Shown here: positions 11,441 to 22,331 of the stretch, one piece after another
Position numbering within the stretch: the first letter of the stretch is position 1
How the letters are laid out: every line of letters begins with the position of its first letter
From: Aurelia coerulea
Lineage: Eukaryota; Cnidaria; Scyphozoa; Semaeostomeae; Ulmaridae
DNA length: 64,000 nt
Assembly (NCBI GenBank): GCA_039566865.1
Contig: CM076947.1
Location: 10,299,501-10,363,500 of the forward strand
Reading direction: 5' to 3'
The notes under the pieces: model-generated
What the model saw: the letters and a program-made list of their open reading frames with translations, nothing else
Told to the model about the DNA's origin: nothing
The model's database searches: none
Program-made: the position numbers and the translations under genes

Positions 11441-11883
11441 TTCTTTTTTTTTAATAGTAATTTACTAAGTGAGAAGGCTGCTTTTACTTTGATAGCCTTT
11501 CAATGACGAAATCAAGTTTGACACGTTGTCTCCGAAACGAGATGGACCCAAATTCTTGGGCAGCATGTACTTTTCCAACAAGCATCAGTTCCTCAATAAA
11601 TCTTTAAAGTTTGTCAGAGTTTGACAGAGTTCTGAGAATATTGTCTTGTGTTTGGAGATATTTGCTGCGGAGCCGAGCGTAGCGAGCGCAGCGGCATCCT
11701 AATTCGGGATTGATTTCCAGATTTGAGGACCGGTGGGCTTTCAAAGAGAACAAAAGAACTTTTCTCTGATTCACTACAGAAGTTCCTGATGTTTGTATAT
11801 TGTTGCTGTCGTTGTCGCTTCAATTGTCTGCTCGGGGGTTGCAGAGAAAAGAGACATTTGGACTGAATCGAAATAAATTCAAC

Positions 11884-12135
11884 ATGTCGGGCGTGAGTCG
11901 AGTAGAGTTCGCCAAATCGGAGAAGGACAAGCGTACTTTCACACGCATTGGTTAGTATCATGTCTTTTGTTTTATCCTTATTTCATTACAAATATTTGAG
12001 GCTTTCTTTTTATCATCTCCAATATTGTTTTGATCTACGTTTTTATACCTAGCTGACAGGAAGATTTCATCAGGGCCTAATAAGCCTGATATTGGTAAAC
12101 CAGACCGTGGCAGCGGAAGGAAGTGGATAAAGTAG
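11884..12135 (+). CDS. Small two-exon ORF, 49 codons, function unknown
   Basis: Exon 1 (11884-11950) starts ATG in the context tcaacATGTC and encodes a charged start, MSGVSRVEFAKSEKDK. It ends at ATTG|gttagt. A 102 bp intron ends in the acceptor cctag, and exon 2 (12053-12135) encodes a basic Gly/Pro-containing tail and stops at TAG. The two exons join in frame with no internal stop. A plausible 5' leader precedes the ATG. The protein is basic, with no signal peptide, membrane segment or motif I know. It could be the first part of a truncated longer gene. It sits inside the long-arm element. Confidence 0.4.
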
Positions 12136-12245
12136 CAGTGTTTTAAATTCAGACGGAGAATTGCAAGTAGGAATTGTGGGGTTAGGCCTCCAATAACACC
12201 TACATTAGTGTTGTGAGTTTCTGTGTGTTTCTTTTACTCTACTAG

Positions 12246-12551
12246 GCATCAGGAGATATTGAAATAAATCCTGGACTAACACCTTCATCAAGCAACAGTC
12301 CCGCCCTCTGGCTCTGCTCTGGAAGTTAAGTCCTGGATCTGCCAAAAGTAGTTGCAAATGGAACTCTACACCAACTCACCAAGGGGATGCATATTTGAGT
12401 GAAGAATCGCACGGAAGGCAGTGTGCTTTTATGGCAACCATCGTGAAATGGCAGTTGAAAGGTGGAAAGACCGAAACAGTTGATGAAATTCTCGACATTG
12501 TTGATTCACAGTTCTTGCATAGAAACTTGACATTTGAGATAACTGCTTTTT
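12246..12551 (+). pseudogene. 2A-like peptide and OTU/protease-like remnant
   Basis: After a consensus acceptor (ctactag|GC) the frame encodes ASGDIEINPGL at 12246-12278. This is a near match to the 2A ribosome-skipping motif D-x-E-x-N-P-G-P, with the final Pro changed to Leu. Such motifs occur at the N-termini of CR1-type LINEs. From about 12342 another frame reads 'HQGDAYLSEESHGRQCAFMATIVKW', resembling a 'HQGD..F....G.QC..N' box with a candidate catalytic Cys found in protease-like domains of invertebrate mobile elements. It stops near 12551. The frames do not join cleanly. Confidence 0.4.
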
Positions 12552-12639
12552 GATATTCTGCTTTTGAAACTGTTGATATTCTGCTATTTAAACTGCTTCT
12601 TGATGGGAGTCTAAGCATATGTTAGCCTGTGATAAAAAT

Positions 12640-13778
12640 AACAGCGCAAAGACAAAGGACCGTGACACCAATGGAACCATATTGGGGAACTGATCTACCT
12701 CAACAGTACATACTGATATATGATAAACTAGAACTTGACCGAAAGTGGCTTGAGCCACTTTTATATGCTTACAGTCCCTTTAACTTTGTGCAATAAGCTG
12801 TATGTTTTATATTTAGAAGTTGATTGCTTAATATTGGAGCTGAAAATACTTTCACATAAATGTCAACAAATATTTTTGACAATGGGAAAACAACTGTTTA
12901 TTGGCTGTTTCAAGACAAAACACTGAAATTCAAAGCGCTTGAAACTGCCATATGTGCTGAGCTGTGCTGAGTTTAATTCAGTGTTATTGCAATTACACAC
13001 AGCTATAAGAAACTCTGAAAAAGCAATTTCATAAATGATTAAGAAATTTGATAAATGATTAAGAAATTTGATACCCATTTCTCAAGTCATTCACAATTTG
13101 AGTTTTAAGCTGGCGCCAAAATCAGCCTTTCATTGAAATGAGTAGACATTAAGAAGCACAAAGAAAGTTGTTGGAAACTCACCCCAAAGCCATAACAAAA
13201 TTCTTACAGAAAAATGTGTGTAGTGGTCTATCTACTTTTTTCACTTTATAATGGCTGACATCAGCTGATTACTTTTGGTATTGGTATGGTAATAATGATT
13301 CTTTTTTTCTACAATTGTCTGCACAAAACTGTATAACATTTGAAACTAGCTAGCTGGTTTTTGTATTAAAATGATGGTTTTGTTACTGTTTTGCTGCAAT
13401 GGTTTCATTGTTCTCTGTTATGCAATTTAGGACTATCTTGGCACTCCCAACATTTACCAAACCCCTGAGTTCACCAAATTTTTGATTTCATGTGCATGGT
13501 GACAATAGAACATCATGGCTGTTTGTTTAGCAAATCAAAGATTGAATATAAGTTTGCACAAACAGTGGTCTTTCAATTTGTGGGATTTGTTGTTGCTTTT
13601 CATATGGATTATTGCTTTCCAAACTTTTAGCAATATCATCTGTCATGCTCAGTGAACTTAAACTTGGGAGTAGGATACCATCTCACGCAGATTTGTATGT
13701 ATTTGTGGATTTGTGTGACTTAAGCTGGATCTTATCGCAGTCAACATAGCAGCATTCCCTTGACTTCGTTAACAGCTA
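12640..13778. other. No recognisable gene (interior of the long-arm element)
   Basis: AT-rich DNA with only short random-looking frames. A direct repeat of about 17 bp, 'AATGATTAAGAAATTTGAT', occurs near 13033-13072. Confidence 0.4.
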
Positions 13779-14184
13779 GTATATTATATAAGAAGCAACT
13801 ATTCTCCAACAACCTTTGATCGAAACATATCCCATATCGTTGGTAAAAACTGGGCCTAAAACTGCAGTACCAACTCAGGGATAAGATATCTACTGGTGAC
13901 GGTTCTCAAGATCCTATTTCTTGTTCTGATGATTCTATTTTCAATGAGACTTTGATTAAAAGGCTAAGTTTCAAAATTTGGTAAAAAAGTCCGCGAGATG
14001 AAGGTCCACGCATTAGAATACTTCTCATATCTTTTGAATGCCTTTAATGCTTACACAAAATAAGAAAGACTCTTGTGAATACCATAAACTCAACTGAATT
14101 TGTGATTATAGGCGACTTTTTGATATTTTTCGCAAATTACAAAAAGTTGATGGAATTTTGTAATTTGCAAAAACATTAACAATT

Positions 14185-15059
14185 CGGCTTGTGTAAAACG
14201 CAGGTCATGCAGGTTAAGAAAACGCGGGTTAAATTGTACGGGTCAAAACTAGAGGCCATGGGCATACTGGCTTTCGGCTTACAGCCTACTGATGTTTTAA
14301 GTATGATAGTCCAAAGGTTACCTGGCTACATTGTGATAAGAAACCTTCATAGTCTCGACGATCATTTGATTTGTGAAATTTTGAATGCAAATTATGATTT
14401 GTCCACATAATGAGATTTGTGAAACCTCTCCAACATAATAAAATCTACTTCAAAACGCCGTATGTTGGAATTGACATTTTGTAATCAAGAACTAAATTTG
14501 TCAAGATCATTGTTAGTTTTCTAAGAAATTTTAGGCATTGGATCAGCCAAGTAGAACACCTATCTATCAAATAGAGTTGTCAGGAAACCAATACCTCATG
14601 CAGACAGACTCTTTTTAAGTGTTTAGCTGCTTGTAGCTGCTTTTTGCAAAATGTTAAAAATACCATGTCATGGGTATAAAGGTTTCTGCAGTTTCACAGC
14701 CTTCTCAAATTTTCGTTGTATTTAGTGAAAGGTTCCTTAAGCATTTTGTGAGTTTTGTTTTACCATACCACAACACAGCGGAAATATGCGCATTACCATC
14801 TCAGACAAAATTTAAGATAGGCATAAATGTTTCATTATTTTGGCAACGCATTTTTGTTTGAAACACCCAGCAACTTGTTACCAAAAACCCAAGGGGTCCT
14901 GTCTTGCAATCCAAGCAACGACCAAACGAACGTTTTCCGCGAACCCCTTGTGCAAACGGCGGAGGGCCTAAAGCCAGTGTACCCATGGCCGCCATTTTTG
15001 ACCCACATGATTTAACCCGCGTTTTCTTAACCTGCATGACCTGCGTTTTACACAAGCCG
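14185..15059. mobile_element. Mutator-like MITE 1, 9-bp target duplication
   Basis: An 875 bp element has terminal inverted repeats of about 90 bp starting CGGCTTGTGTAAAACGC and ending with the reverse complement. It is flanked by perfect 9-bp direct repeats TTAACAATT (14176-14184 and 15060-15068). Long TIRs plus a 9-bp duplication are characteristic of Mutator-like elements. The interior is non-coding; the apparent ORFs at the ends are translations of the TIR. A second copy is at 17170-17983. Confidence 0.9.
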
Positions 15060-15079
15060 TTAACAATTGCCCATTCTGA

Positions 15080-15533
15080 GGTTTTGTAACAAAATGTTGA
15101 GGTTTATAGGCGTGGATTTGACTTCAAGGGTGATCATCACTGGCAAATGCCGACTTTAAAGAAGCAATTGACTATGTTGTGGATCTCGATTGGAATCAGA
15201 ACTTGTTTAGGCCATGGAGCATGCATGGACGACAGCAGCAAAGCAAGACAAGACCAGGTGGTTGTGTAGCCTTGTCCCTGTTGTCCTTGGCTTATTTTGT
15301 TTTGATCATTGACGAGAAAGAAACATTAATTTGTTGATTTAACAGGAATTTAAGAATTTTCGCATTTTACAATTTCAAGTGCCTGTTTTGTATTTTGCAA
15401 AATTTCGCATTTTTCGCATGATGCGAAAATTTTCGCAAATTACAATAAGCCGGATTTTTGTTCTAATGTATCCTTTTCCCATGCATTTATTCCAATGCCA
15501 TCAGCATATCCACCCTCTGAATCATTACATGTA
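15080..15533. other. No recognisable gene
   Basis: The sequence includes 'TTTCGCATTTT' repeats near 15410-15440 (TTTTCGCAAATTAC words also occur at 14125-14165). No coding signal. Confidence 0.4.
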
Positions 15534-16127
15534 CCGGGTGTCCCAAAATGATGTATTATTGTTTGATTGCTTACATGTCCATAACCAATCAACCGATTTT
15601 CAAAAACTTTGTTTTATTTGATTGCCTAAAGACTAAATTGTATTTTAAGATGTTGATTGCAGTTTTACCACGGCGTTTTCATGTCGAAAAGAAGATCGAC
15701 AAACCTGCTCAAATTCAAGCCTTAGATGGCATGAGGAAGAAACGGCCTATTTGTCCAGTCAACATTTTAGATGTGATACAAAGGCTGAACTCTTATTCGT
15801 ATTCTCTGAACTCCTTATTAACTAAATTCGTATTTTCTGAACGACATGTATTCTCTGAGCGACATATAAGTTCAGCCTTTTGTAATCACATCTAAAATGT
15901 TGAATGGAAAAGAAGGCTGTTTCTTTTTCATGCCATCTAAGGCTTGAATTTGAGCAGGTTTATCAATATTCTATTCGACATGAAGAAATCAGCCTAAACC
16001 ACAACCAACATCTCAGAATACAATTTAGCCTTTCGGCTATCAGATGAAATAAAGATCTTTAAAATCGGTTCATCGGTTATGGACATATAAGCAATCAAAC
16101 AATAATACATCATTTTGGGACACCCGG
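15534..16127. mobile_element. Mariner-like hairpin MITE with TA target duplication
   Basis: This 594 bp unit is a long imperfect palindrome. The outer ends are CCGGGTGTCCCAAAATGATG and its complement, flanked by TA (15532-15533, 16128-16129). The arms meet near 15890. Terminal sequence and TA target are typical of Tc1/mariner-derived MITEs. The open frame at 15548-15895 is one arm translated. The arms have diverged, so it is not young. Confidence 0.85.
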
Positions 16128-16227
16128 TACCATTTTGAGGTGACTGACTTTGTTGTTGTCTGTTGGTTGCTTCATTAGGGATTGAGTATTTGATGTTAAG
16201 GCCAGGGAGACCTTGCTTGCACCGATG

Positions 16228-16440
16228 TCAATACGCTCTTATAGCATAATCCAAATAAAAGTTGAGTAGATTTGGACTTTCATTTCTTCCTTGTCTAACA
16301 CCAGATGTAGTTTCAAATGAATCTTTTAAAGGATCTTCATTGATCAGATATGATTTTATCAAGGAGTACAAGTTCTCAAGGATATGGATGCACAATGTAG
16401 GAGCATCATTGGGTATTCTGTTTCTTATACTCTGAAACAG
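16228..16440 (-). pseudogene. LINE reverse transcriptase fragment
   Basis: The minus-strand frame contains 'SGVRQGRNESPNLLNFYLDYAIR', matching the RT motif 'SGVRQGgpeSPlLFNlYLDyvmR' of RTE/R1-like LINEs, preceded by a helical segment. No catalytic FADD box remains. The upstream end abuts a G-run at about 16460. Confidence 0.65.
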
Positions 16441-16454
16441 GAAGATTTTATTAA

Positions 16455-16590
16455 TTACTAGGGGGGGGGGCTGGACTTGAAACTTGGCACAAGTAACAAG
16501 CACGATAAGGCAAACAAGATGACGTAATTTGTTTTTGTCACATGATTAAGTGCTGACATCAGCAAATATTGCTAATTTGGATGTCAAACC
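16455..16590. repeat. Diverged fragment related to the TGACGTCA MITE family
   Basis: It has a long G-run, then 'GATGACGTAATTTG' and 'TGCTGACATCAGCAAATA', the last being identical to the internal palindrome block of the 1508-2396 copy. No termini are visible, so the assignment is tentative. Confidence 0.35.
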
Positions 16591-16639
16591 GCATGGACTT
16601 TGTTGCGTTGTTTCTCAAAATCTATAAAATATATCGATA

Positions 16640-17169
16640 AAGTAGGGAAACATACCTATACAGACACGTTCAAAGGCAAGAACTACAATGTGGTAGATCA
16701 ACTGACTGAGGGACTGAAGGACCAAGGAAATACCATCATGTTAGATTGAGGATACCCAACAATCTATTTGCTTGAAGATGCATGGACCTTATGGAATACG
16801 AGGATTGTAGCAACACAAGGAGGCAAGACTGCCAATCTTCCAAAATGACAAAAAGAGTTTTTGTCCAGACATTTCGCTAGAGGCTACTCACAATCTCTTT
16901 ACCATGAAGGAATAAATGTAACATACTGCAATGATAACAATTTGTAATGTTTTCTCGAAAATGACGTATCATCAGAAAGCAAGAAATGGAGCACAAATTA
17001 AGTCAGAAGTGGAAGAGAAACAGCCATCGTGCATCTTCCAAAAGTAGCAGCTATCTACAAATAACTAAATGTATGGGTAGATAGAACAAATCAAATGATG
17101 TCATATTACGCAGAATGCAGGTCCATTAGAAACAAAGCCAAGTTTTTTGACATCATCACTGAAATGTAT
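16640..17169 (+). pseudogene. piggyBac-type transposase fragment (DDE_Tnp_1_7)
   Basis: Across several frameshifts the translation gives 'YTDTFKGKNYNVVDQLTEGL', then 'NTIMLD', 'IYLLEDAWTLWNTRIVATQ' and 'NLPK', then later 'VWVDRTNQMMSYYAE'. These match piggyBac transposase blocks: the DN.FTS region with its catalytic Asp (seen as LD), the 'T.vGT.R.NR..lP' block, and the late 'GGVDR.DQL.sYY' block with its catalytic Asp. It ends at the target duplication of the next MITE. It is dead, but shows that piggyBac-class transposase once existed here. Confidence 0.6.
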
Positions 17170-17983
17170 CCGCTTGTGTAAAACGCGGGTCATGCAGGTT
17201 GAGAAAATGCGGGTCAAATCATACAGGTGAAACTTAGAGGCCATGGGCATACTGGCTTTAGGCCCTCCGGCGTTTTTGCAATAGGTGTGCAGAAAGGTTT
17301 TGTTCTGTCGTTGGTTGGATTTGAAGACCCCTTCACTTTCTGGTAACAAGTTGATGGGTGTTTCAAATAAAAATGTGTTACCAAAATAATGAAAAATGCA
17401 TACCTATCTTGTATTTTGATTAAGATGGTAATGTGCATATTTCCGATGTGTTGTGGTATGGTACAAGCAGCTAAAAGAAAGTCTGGCTGCTTGGGGCAAT
17501 TCATTAATGATTTATTGGATTCCTGAAAACTCTCTTAGATCGTTATTCTACTCGACTGTTCCAATGCCTAAAATTTCTTAGAAAACTAACAATAATCTTG
17601 CAAAATTTAGTTCTTGATTACAAAATGTCAATTCCAGCCATATGATTCAAACATACAGTATTCTGAAATAATTTTGATGGGATCGTCATTGGGACCAATT
17701 ACAGCACTCAGATATTTTATTATGTTGGAGAGGTTTCCCCTAGCAACGAATCTCATTATGTGGACAAATGATACTTTGCATTCAAAATTTCCCAAATCAA
17801 ACGATCTTTGAGACTATAAAGGTTTCTTATCACAACGTAACCAGGCAACCTTTGTACTATCATACTTACAACATCAGTAGGCTGCAAGCCAAAAGCTAGT
17901 ATGCCCATAACCTCTAGTTTTGACCCACACAATTTAACCCGCACTCTCTTAACCTGCATGACCTGCATTTTACACAAGCCGTT
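17170..17983. mobile_element. Mutator-like MITE 2, 9-bp target duplication
   Basis: The ends (CCGCTTGTGTAAAACGCGGG and ...GCATTTTACACAAGCCG) match MITE 1. The flanks are GAAATGTAT (17161-17169) and GAAAAGTAT (17984-17992), a 9-bp duplication with one mismatch. The interior is non-coding and homologous to 14185-15059 in large parts. It is inserted in transposon-derived coding sequence. Confidence 0.8.
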
Positions 17984-18410
17984 GAAAAGTATGGGTGCAT
18001 TTGGAATTCCTTAGCAAAATTAGAAGAACAATTGAAAGAAGCTGATCTGTTCAAAGCATTGCCATTGCAGATAAAGGCAAGAAGGGTGATTCTCAATCAG
18101 TCTGTCCCTAATCCAAAAAACGTACGGTAAGGGACCACGCTTGATGGAAAGTATGTATTACATTAGAATCCTCAATTAAAAGAAAATCTGTCAAAGGCAA
18201 TTTCTTTTTCGGAAATGTCTACAGAGGAGAGAGGTGCACACTTGGCAAGAAAATTTGTTGCCAGACCAGAGGAAAACAGGTAAAAGATGTTTGAGGAAGC
18301 CAAAGTATTCTTTCAATTAAAGGCTGACAAATGTGCAGAGCAAAATGTAAGCAAAAGAATATGCAAGTCAGGAGTTGTTTGTCCAAAGAAGAAGAAAAAG
18401 GCCTAAGCTC
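17984..18410 (+). pseudogene. Unrecognised coding-like segment continuing past the MITE
   Basis: A single frame from 17982 runs about 140 codons with three stops (near 18127, 18171 and 18282). It encodes 'LAKLEEQLKEADLFKALPLQI', 'ARRVILNQSVPNPKNVR', then 'LKENLSKAISFSEMS' and a Lys-rich end. The composition is clearly protein-like and helical. I recall similar 'alQi.fRk.vL.Q' segments in unnamed cnidarian transposon proteins but cannot name the family. Whether it was joined to the piggyBac remnant before the MITE arrived is unclear. Confidence 0.4.
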
Positions 18411-18740
18411 TTTGGGAAGAACATAAAACATAAGTGGGATGAAGGATGGTATTTGGGAACAGTCGTGAAAGTGTATGGAGAGGCTAATGGTATTCGATGA
18501 AAAAACGAAATAACAAAATGACGAAATAACGAAAAATGGCCTAACAGAAACATTATGATTCTGAAACAGCGAACATCACCAAAATGTCGTAATGCTGAGC
18601 ATTGCAATTGTTTATCAATTATTATGTCTAGGAATCCGAAGGGTACTTCTGCATGACGTGTTTAATTTGATTGGGTATAAACAAAGACATCGTTTCGTAA
18701 AATTGTTTGCAGAATATTCAGAGGGGAAAACCATTTCCTA

Positions 18741-18980
18741 CCCTATTACTACTGGGGGGGGGGCACAAAGTGCCTGCAGCCAAGTTGATTTGATGTAGTG
18801 TCGTCAGTTCAAAAGGACGTATAACTTTGAGAACACCACCATTCGATTGCTCTCAATGAGAGCTTTCAGATGATGTATAGCTTTATCCAAATTTGATGAC
18901 GTCAGCAAATTTAATATTCATGACATCATCAAAGTTTATGACGTCATATAAATAACAACAAATGTACTAGATAACCTTAA
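18741..18980. mobile_element. piggyBac-type MITE fragment, opposite orientation
   Basis: It begins CCCTATTACTACTGGGG plus a G-run, like the family terminus. It carries TGACGTCA at 18896-18903 and 18939-18946, and TGACATCA at 18921-18928; the last two are offset by 18 bp as in the other copies. The preceding tetranucleotide is CCTA, not TTAA, and the other end is not identifiable. Confidence 0.6.
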
Positions 18981-20397
18981 ATGGTCAAAATTTGTTGTAT
19001 TTTGATTGTATTAAGCTTTAAGATCAGTGTTTGATTGCTTACCTGTGAAGGCACACATACAAAATACCTTTGGTTTGTGCATCTGTTGCATCATCTTTGA
19101 GTTCACCTATCAAGGCCACTTACGATGAATGTATTTTGCTGTGTCAGCTGATGCCGACTACTGATGCAGATATGTTAGGTATTTACTATCATTAATATCA
19201 TCATCTCTTTTTCAGCAGAGCCCACAAACTGGAAGCTAAATGGAATACTTGGGAGCTACTGTAAATGAAACCATGGAAGCACATGAAAACTTTGTGAAAT
19301 AAACCACCAGTGATATGAAGCTGAAAACAAATGAGGACCTCAAAATGTTTAAAGAATCAGGGCAAGACATGAAGATATGAAAGGAACTTATTAATGGGAT
19401 TTATAGAATAGACCTTTTCGAACATACCAGAAAGGGACTGGGGAGAGCGGCCAATTCTGGTAATAGGTCTCGAAGATGATTTTTAAGGACATTCATACTG
19501 ACTTGTTATAATTGGTGTACTAAGAACTATTTACTCTTCGGCTGCGGTCTTGTGCCCATGAGCAACAACTCGTATCAATTGTAATTAGTCAGGGCAACCT
19601 TGATCAAACATAAACAATCCAGGCGCGGTAGTTGCAAATTTTTTAATAGCTTTGTATTTACCAAAAATGTATTGAATTTACCAGAAACTACTCATAAGTT
19701 GGTTTGTTAGCGTTTGGTTGCGCAGGCCAATCAATATTCTATGCAATTTAACTTGGCTTGTTGCAAAATTTCTTTATCTCTTGTTTTCATCTGTGGAAGA
19801 CCATATGTATTATTTAGGCCAATCCCGCTCTGGCACACACTTTCTTTCTGCAGTTCAAATTTTTCTTTTGGCTCACCCGGTATGGTACCATTTTCTCCAA
19901 GAAAAATTATCATTTATCTAGCTTTGAAACATTTACTTATGATAAATACCAAATATTCTTTAAATCTATTTTTACCTTCAGTGCACAAAGCCAAACTTTA
20001 ACGATAAGAAGGTGCACAATTTTTGGATTTATTCGGAACATTTCCGTAGGTACAGGACATATGATTTACGCAAGGTCTAACAGTTACAGTCTTTACTCGT
20101 AAAACACCATTTAAACCAGCGCTCTGATTTATCAATCAATGTTTCGAATTTTTGATTCGCAATTTTGTACGAATGTTCGATATCGTAAATACAATTTGTT
20201 TCCCTTGTCCGTTTCGTAACAATTTTTTTTGCTGCTGTCAACATAAACTTCAACCGTAATCATCATTTTGTCAAATAGGAGTCGTAAGAGAAAGAAGATT
20301 TTCTTTTTAGCGAGTTCATAAGTTTCAATTAAGTTCAAAGATAAGTTTCAAGACACTTTTTTATGGTTCTTATACATCAGTGAAGTGGAATTTGGAA
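18981..20397. other. No recognisable gene
   Basis: Around 19235-19380 a frame encodes 'MEYLGATVNETMEAHENFV' and, after a stop, a Lys-rich helical segment, possibly a decayed coding fragment. The open frames at 19714-20001 have no recognisable content. 20250-20397 is the likely 5' leader of the transposase that follows. Confidence 0.3.
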
Positions 20398-21720
20398 ATG
20401 GGGAAAGTGAAATGCATTGTGAAAGGTTGTTAAATCCATACTACAAGAGACAGCATATTATATGCCTGTGCGAACCCCCACAAGGCTATAAAATGTTTTA
20501 CGCTCAAAGCAAAAGTAGAGAGATCCAGAAAATTTGGAAAAGCAAGCTAAACTTAGATATTTGCTCTTGGACCAAAAATACTATTGTATGCAGCGGCCAC
20601 TTTGTTAATGGATGCCCCTCTGCTGACAACCCAAATTCTGTACTTGATGTCACAACTGCCAAACCAAAGCGTCATTCATACCCTTGTAATGAAAATGCCC
20701 CAGCTGCTAAAAAAAACCTTGTGAAAGTAATCTGGAAGAAGGCGGCACAGAAAAGAAACTCTTGGACAAAATTGCAAAACTTGAGCAACAATTGGAACAG
20801 CGTGCAAAACAAATAAAAACATTACAAATTGAGAAAAGAAACTCTACATTTTGTAGCAACAATCTGATGAAACATGCAGCACATTTTAAATTTCATACAG
20901 GGCTGACACCGGAACTTTTCAAACTTTTGTTTTCAAAAATTTCACCATACGCGGAAGATTTAACATACTGGAGAGGCTCACAGAACACTGCAGCAGCTAC
21001 TAACAAAAGATCTAGAGCTCATGGCATAGGGGAGAAATTAAACAAGCAGGACCAATTTTTCCTGTGGCTAGTGAAATGTAGACTAAATTTGAAAACAAGA
21101 CATTTGGCATACAGATTTGGGATAAGCTCATCAACTGTTTCCAACATCTTCACAACATGGACAAAATTTCTTCGACCAATACTTGAAAATTTTATTATCT
21201 GGCCAACAAAGGATACTGTGAAGTCAAATTTACCTGAAAAATTTGAAGACTTTCCAGAAACAAGGGTTATGATATACCGTTTTGAGCGGGGAATTCAACA
21301 CCCTAAATCTCTATCTGTACAGGCTGAAAACTTAGTCCAATTATAAAAGCAAGAATACGATGAAATATTTAATAGGAATCACACCAAATGTTGCATGGTC
21401 CTTTATTTCAAAGGGGTTTTGTGGAAGAACAAGTGACACAAAAATCACATATCAATCAGGCTTTTTAGAAAAATTGGAACCAGGAGATGATTGTATGGCA
21501 GACGGAGGTTTTGACATTGAAGATCTACTCAGGAAACATGGTGCCACTTTAAACATGCCTCCTATGACAAAGGGAAGGAAACAACTATCTGAAAATGAAG
21601 TTAATAAAACATGAAGAATTGCTTCTGCCAGGATATATGTGGAAAACTTTATTGGACGAGTGCAAACTTTTAGAATTCTAAATGAAACAATTCCAATCAA
21701 CTTTGCTAGACAAATAGATT
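20398..21720 (+). pseudogene. THAP-domain DDE_4 transposase, inactivated
   Basis: The ATG at 20398 begins MGKVKCIVKGC, the first Cys pair of a THAP zinc finger. After a frameshift the domain continues to 'NTIVCSGHFVNGCPSADNP', the Cys-x2-His pair. A coiled coil (20765-20850), a helix-turn-helix ('HLAYRFGISSSTVSNIF') and a DDE_4 nuclease follow. Breaks include a frameshift near 20760, a stop near 21344 with frame change, and TGA at 21612. The first catalytic Asp region reads MIYRFE where MIDCTE is usual, and the second reads MADGGF for MADRGF. The late E (VENFIGR) survives. THAP plus DDE_4 suggests the ISL2EU/Harbinger-related group. Confidence 0.8.
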
Positions 21721-21724
21721 AAGT

Positions 21725-22331
21725 GGTTTGTTCACAGAGTGATCGGCTTCGTGCGGTAGATGCACATGCGGATTACAGTTAAATTTTGAATTACCACTAG
21801 AGTTCTAACAAGGAATAACAAGGAAAATGAATTTGCGGCAATCTTCACTCGTTGTTATCAGGGTATGGGTAAGCGGGGAAACAACAGCACACAGCTTGAC
21901 ACAGTTTAATGCTGTAGAGTGCTTGTGTCGTGAGACAAATACCCGTCTGTCCAAGTGGTGTGATGCCTCTTTGCTCTTAGCCTAAACATAGGCCTAGGGT
22001 TAGTTTTGGTTTAGGCCCGTTGCTTGCATTATGGCGAGCTCAGGATATGATGTTCATACCAGATTGCACTAGCAGAACAAGCAGGGAAGTGAAGAAAAAA
22101 TTATAAAATAGGAAGTGTATCCCATGGGGATTCGAACTTGGGTTGTGTGCGTCTGAGGAGTTGGAAGTTACCGCTTCGCCAATCAGCCATTGACACAATT
22201 AAGCTCAGCAGTCATAATCGTTTGTTGTGGATAATAGACGGGGGCAGCAACGCATCAATGTTAAAATTGCTAATACGCATGTGCATCTACCGTATGCACG
22301 GGGGGGGACATTAAATTTCCGCGAACAAACC
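21725..22331. mobile_element. MITE with about 60 bp inverted ends and a Pol III-like core
   Basis: The left end (GGTTTGTTC...GCGGTAGATGCACATGCG) and right end (CGCATGTGCATCTACCG...GAACAAACC) are inverted repeats, with a C-run inserted in one. The unit is 607 bp, non-coding, and starts within 10 bp of the end of the transposase pseudogene. It is either an independent MITE or the 3' part of that transposon. No target duplication is visible. Confidence 0.6.
22128..22195 (-). other. tRNA-like segment with A and B boxes (SINE-type promoter)
   Basis: On the minus strand TGGCGAAGCGGT fits the Pol III A box (TRGCNNAGYNGG), and about 40 bp later AGTTCGAATCC fits the B box. A CTCAGAC loop-like string lies between. 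The stems do not pair well enough for a functional tRNA, so I read it as a tRNA-derived SINE head or a tRNA pseudogene inside the MITE. Confidence 0.55.

Larger units (their letters stand above)
10890..14011. mobile_element. 3.1 kb element with about 230 bp inverted arms
   Basis: The arm 10890-11117 is the imperfect reverse complement of 13779-14011. Shared blocks include CGCGGACTTTCATCTCGCGG, AAACTTATCCTTTTAATCAAA, CTGCAGTTTTAGGCCCAGT, ATCAAAGGTTGT and the AT-rich inner ends. The interior holds a 49-codon two-exon ORF and a 2A-like/protease-like remnant, so this may be a composite or gene-capturing DNA transposon. No transposase was found and no target duplication is clear, so the outer limits are approximate. 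Confidence 0.6.

Noticed and set aside
11675..11705. GC-rich 'GAGCGTAGCGAGCGCAGCG' string as a second Helitron 3' end
   Set aside because: No CTRR at the right distance and no Helitron coding sequence nearby.
15548..15895. 115-codon open frame
   Set aside because: It is one arm of the mariner-like hairpin; the other arm gives its mirror image. No coding evidence.
22128..22195. Functional tRNA-Leu gene
   Set aside because: A and B boxes fit, but the acceptor and anticodon stems do not pair; better explained as a SINE-type or pseudo-tRNA segment.
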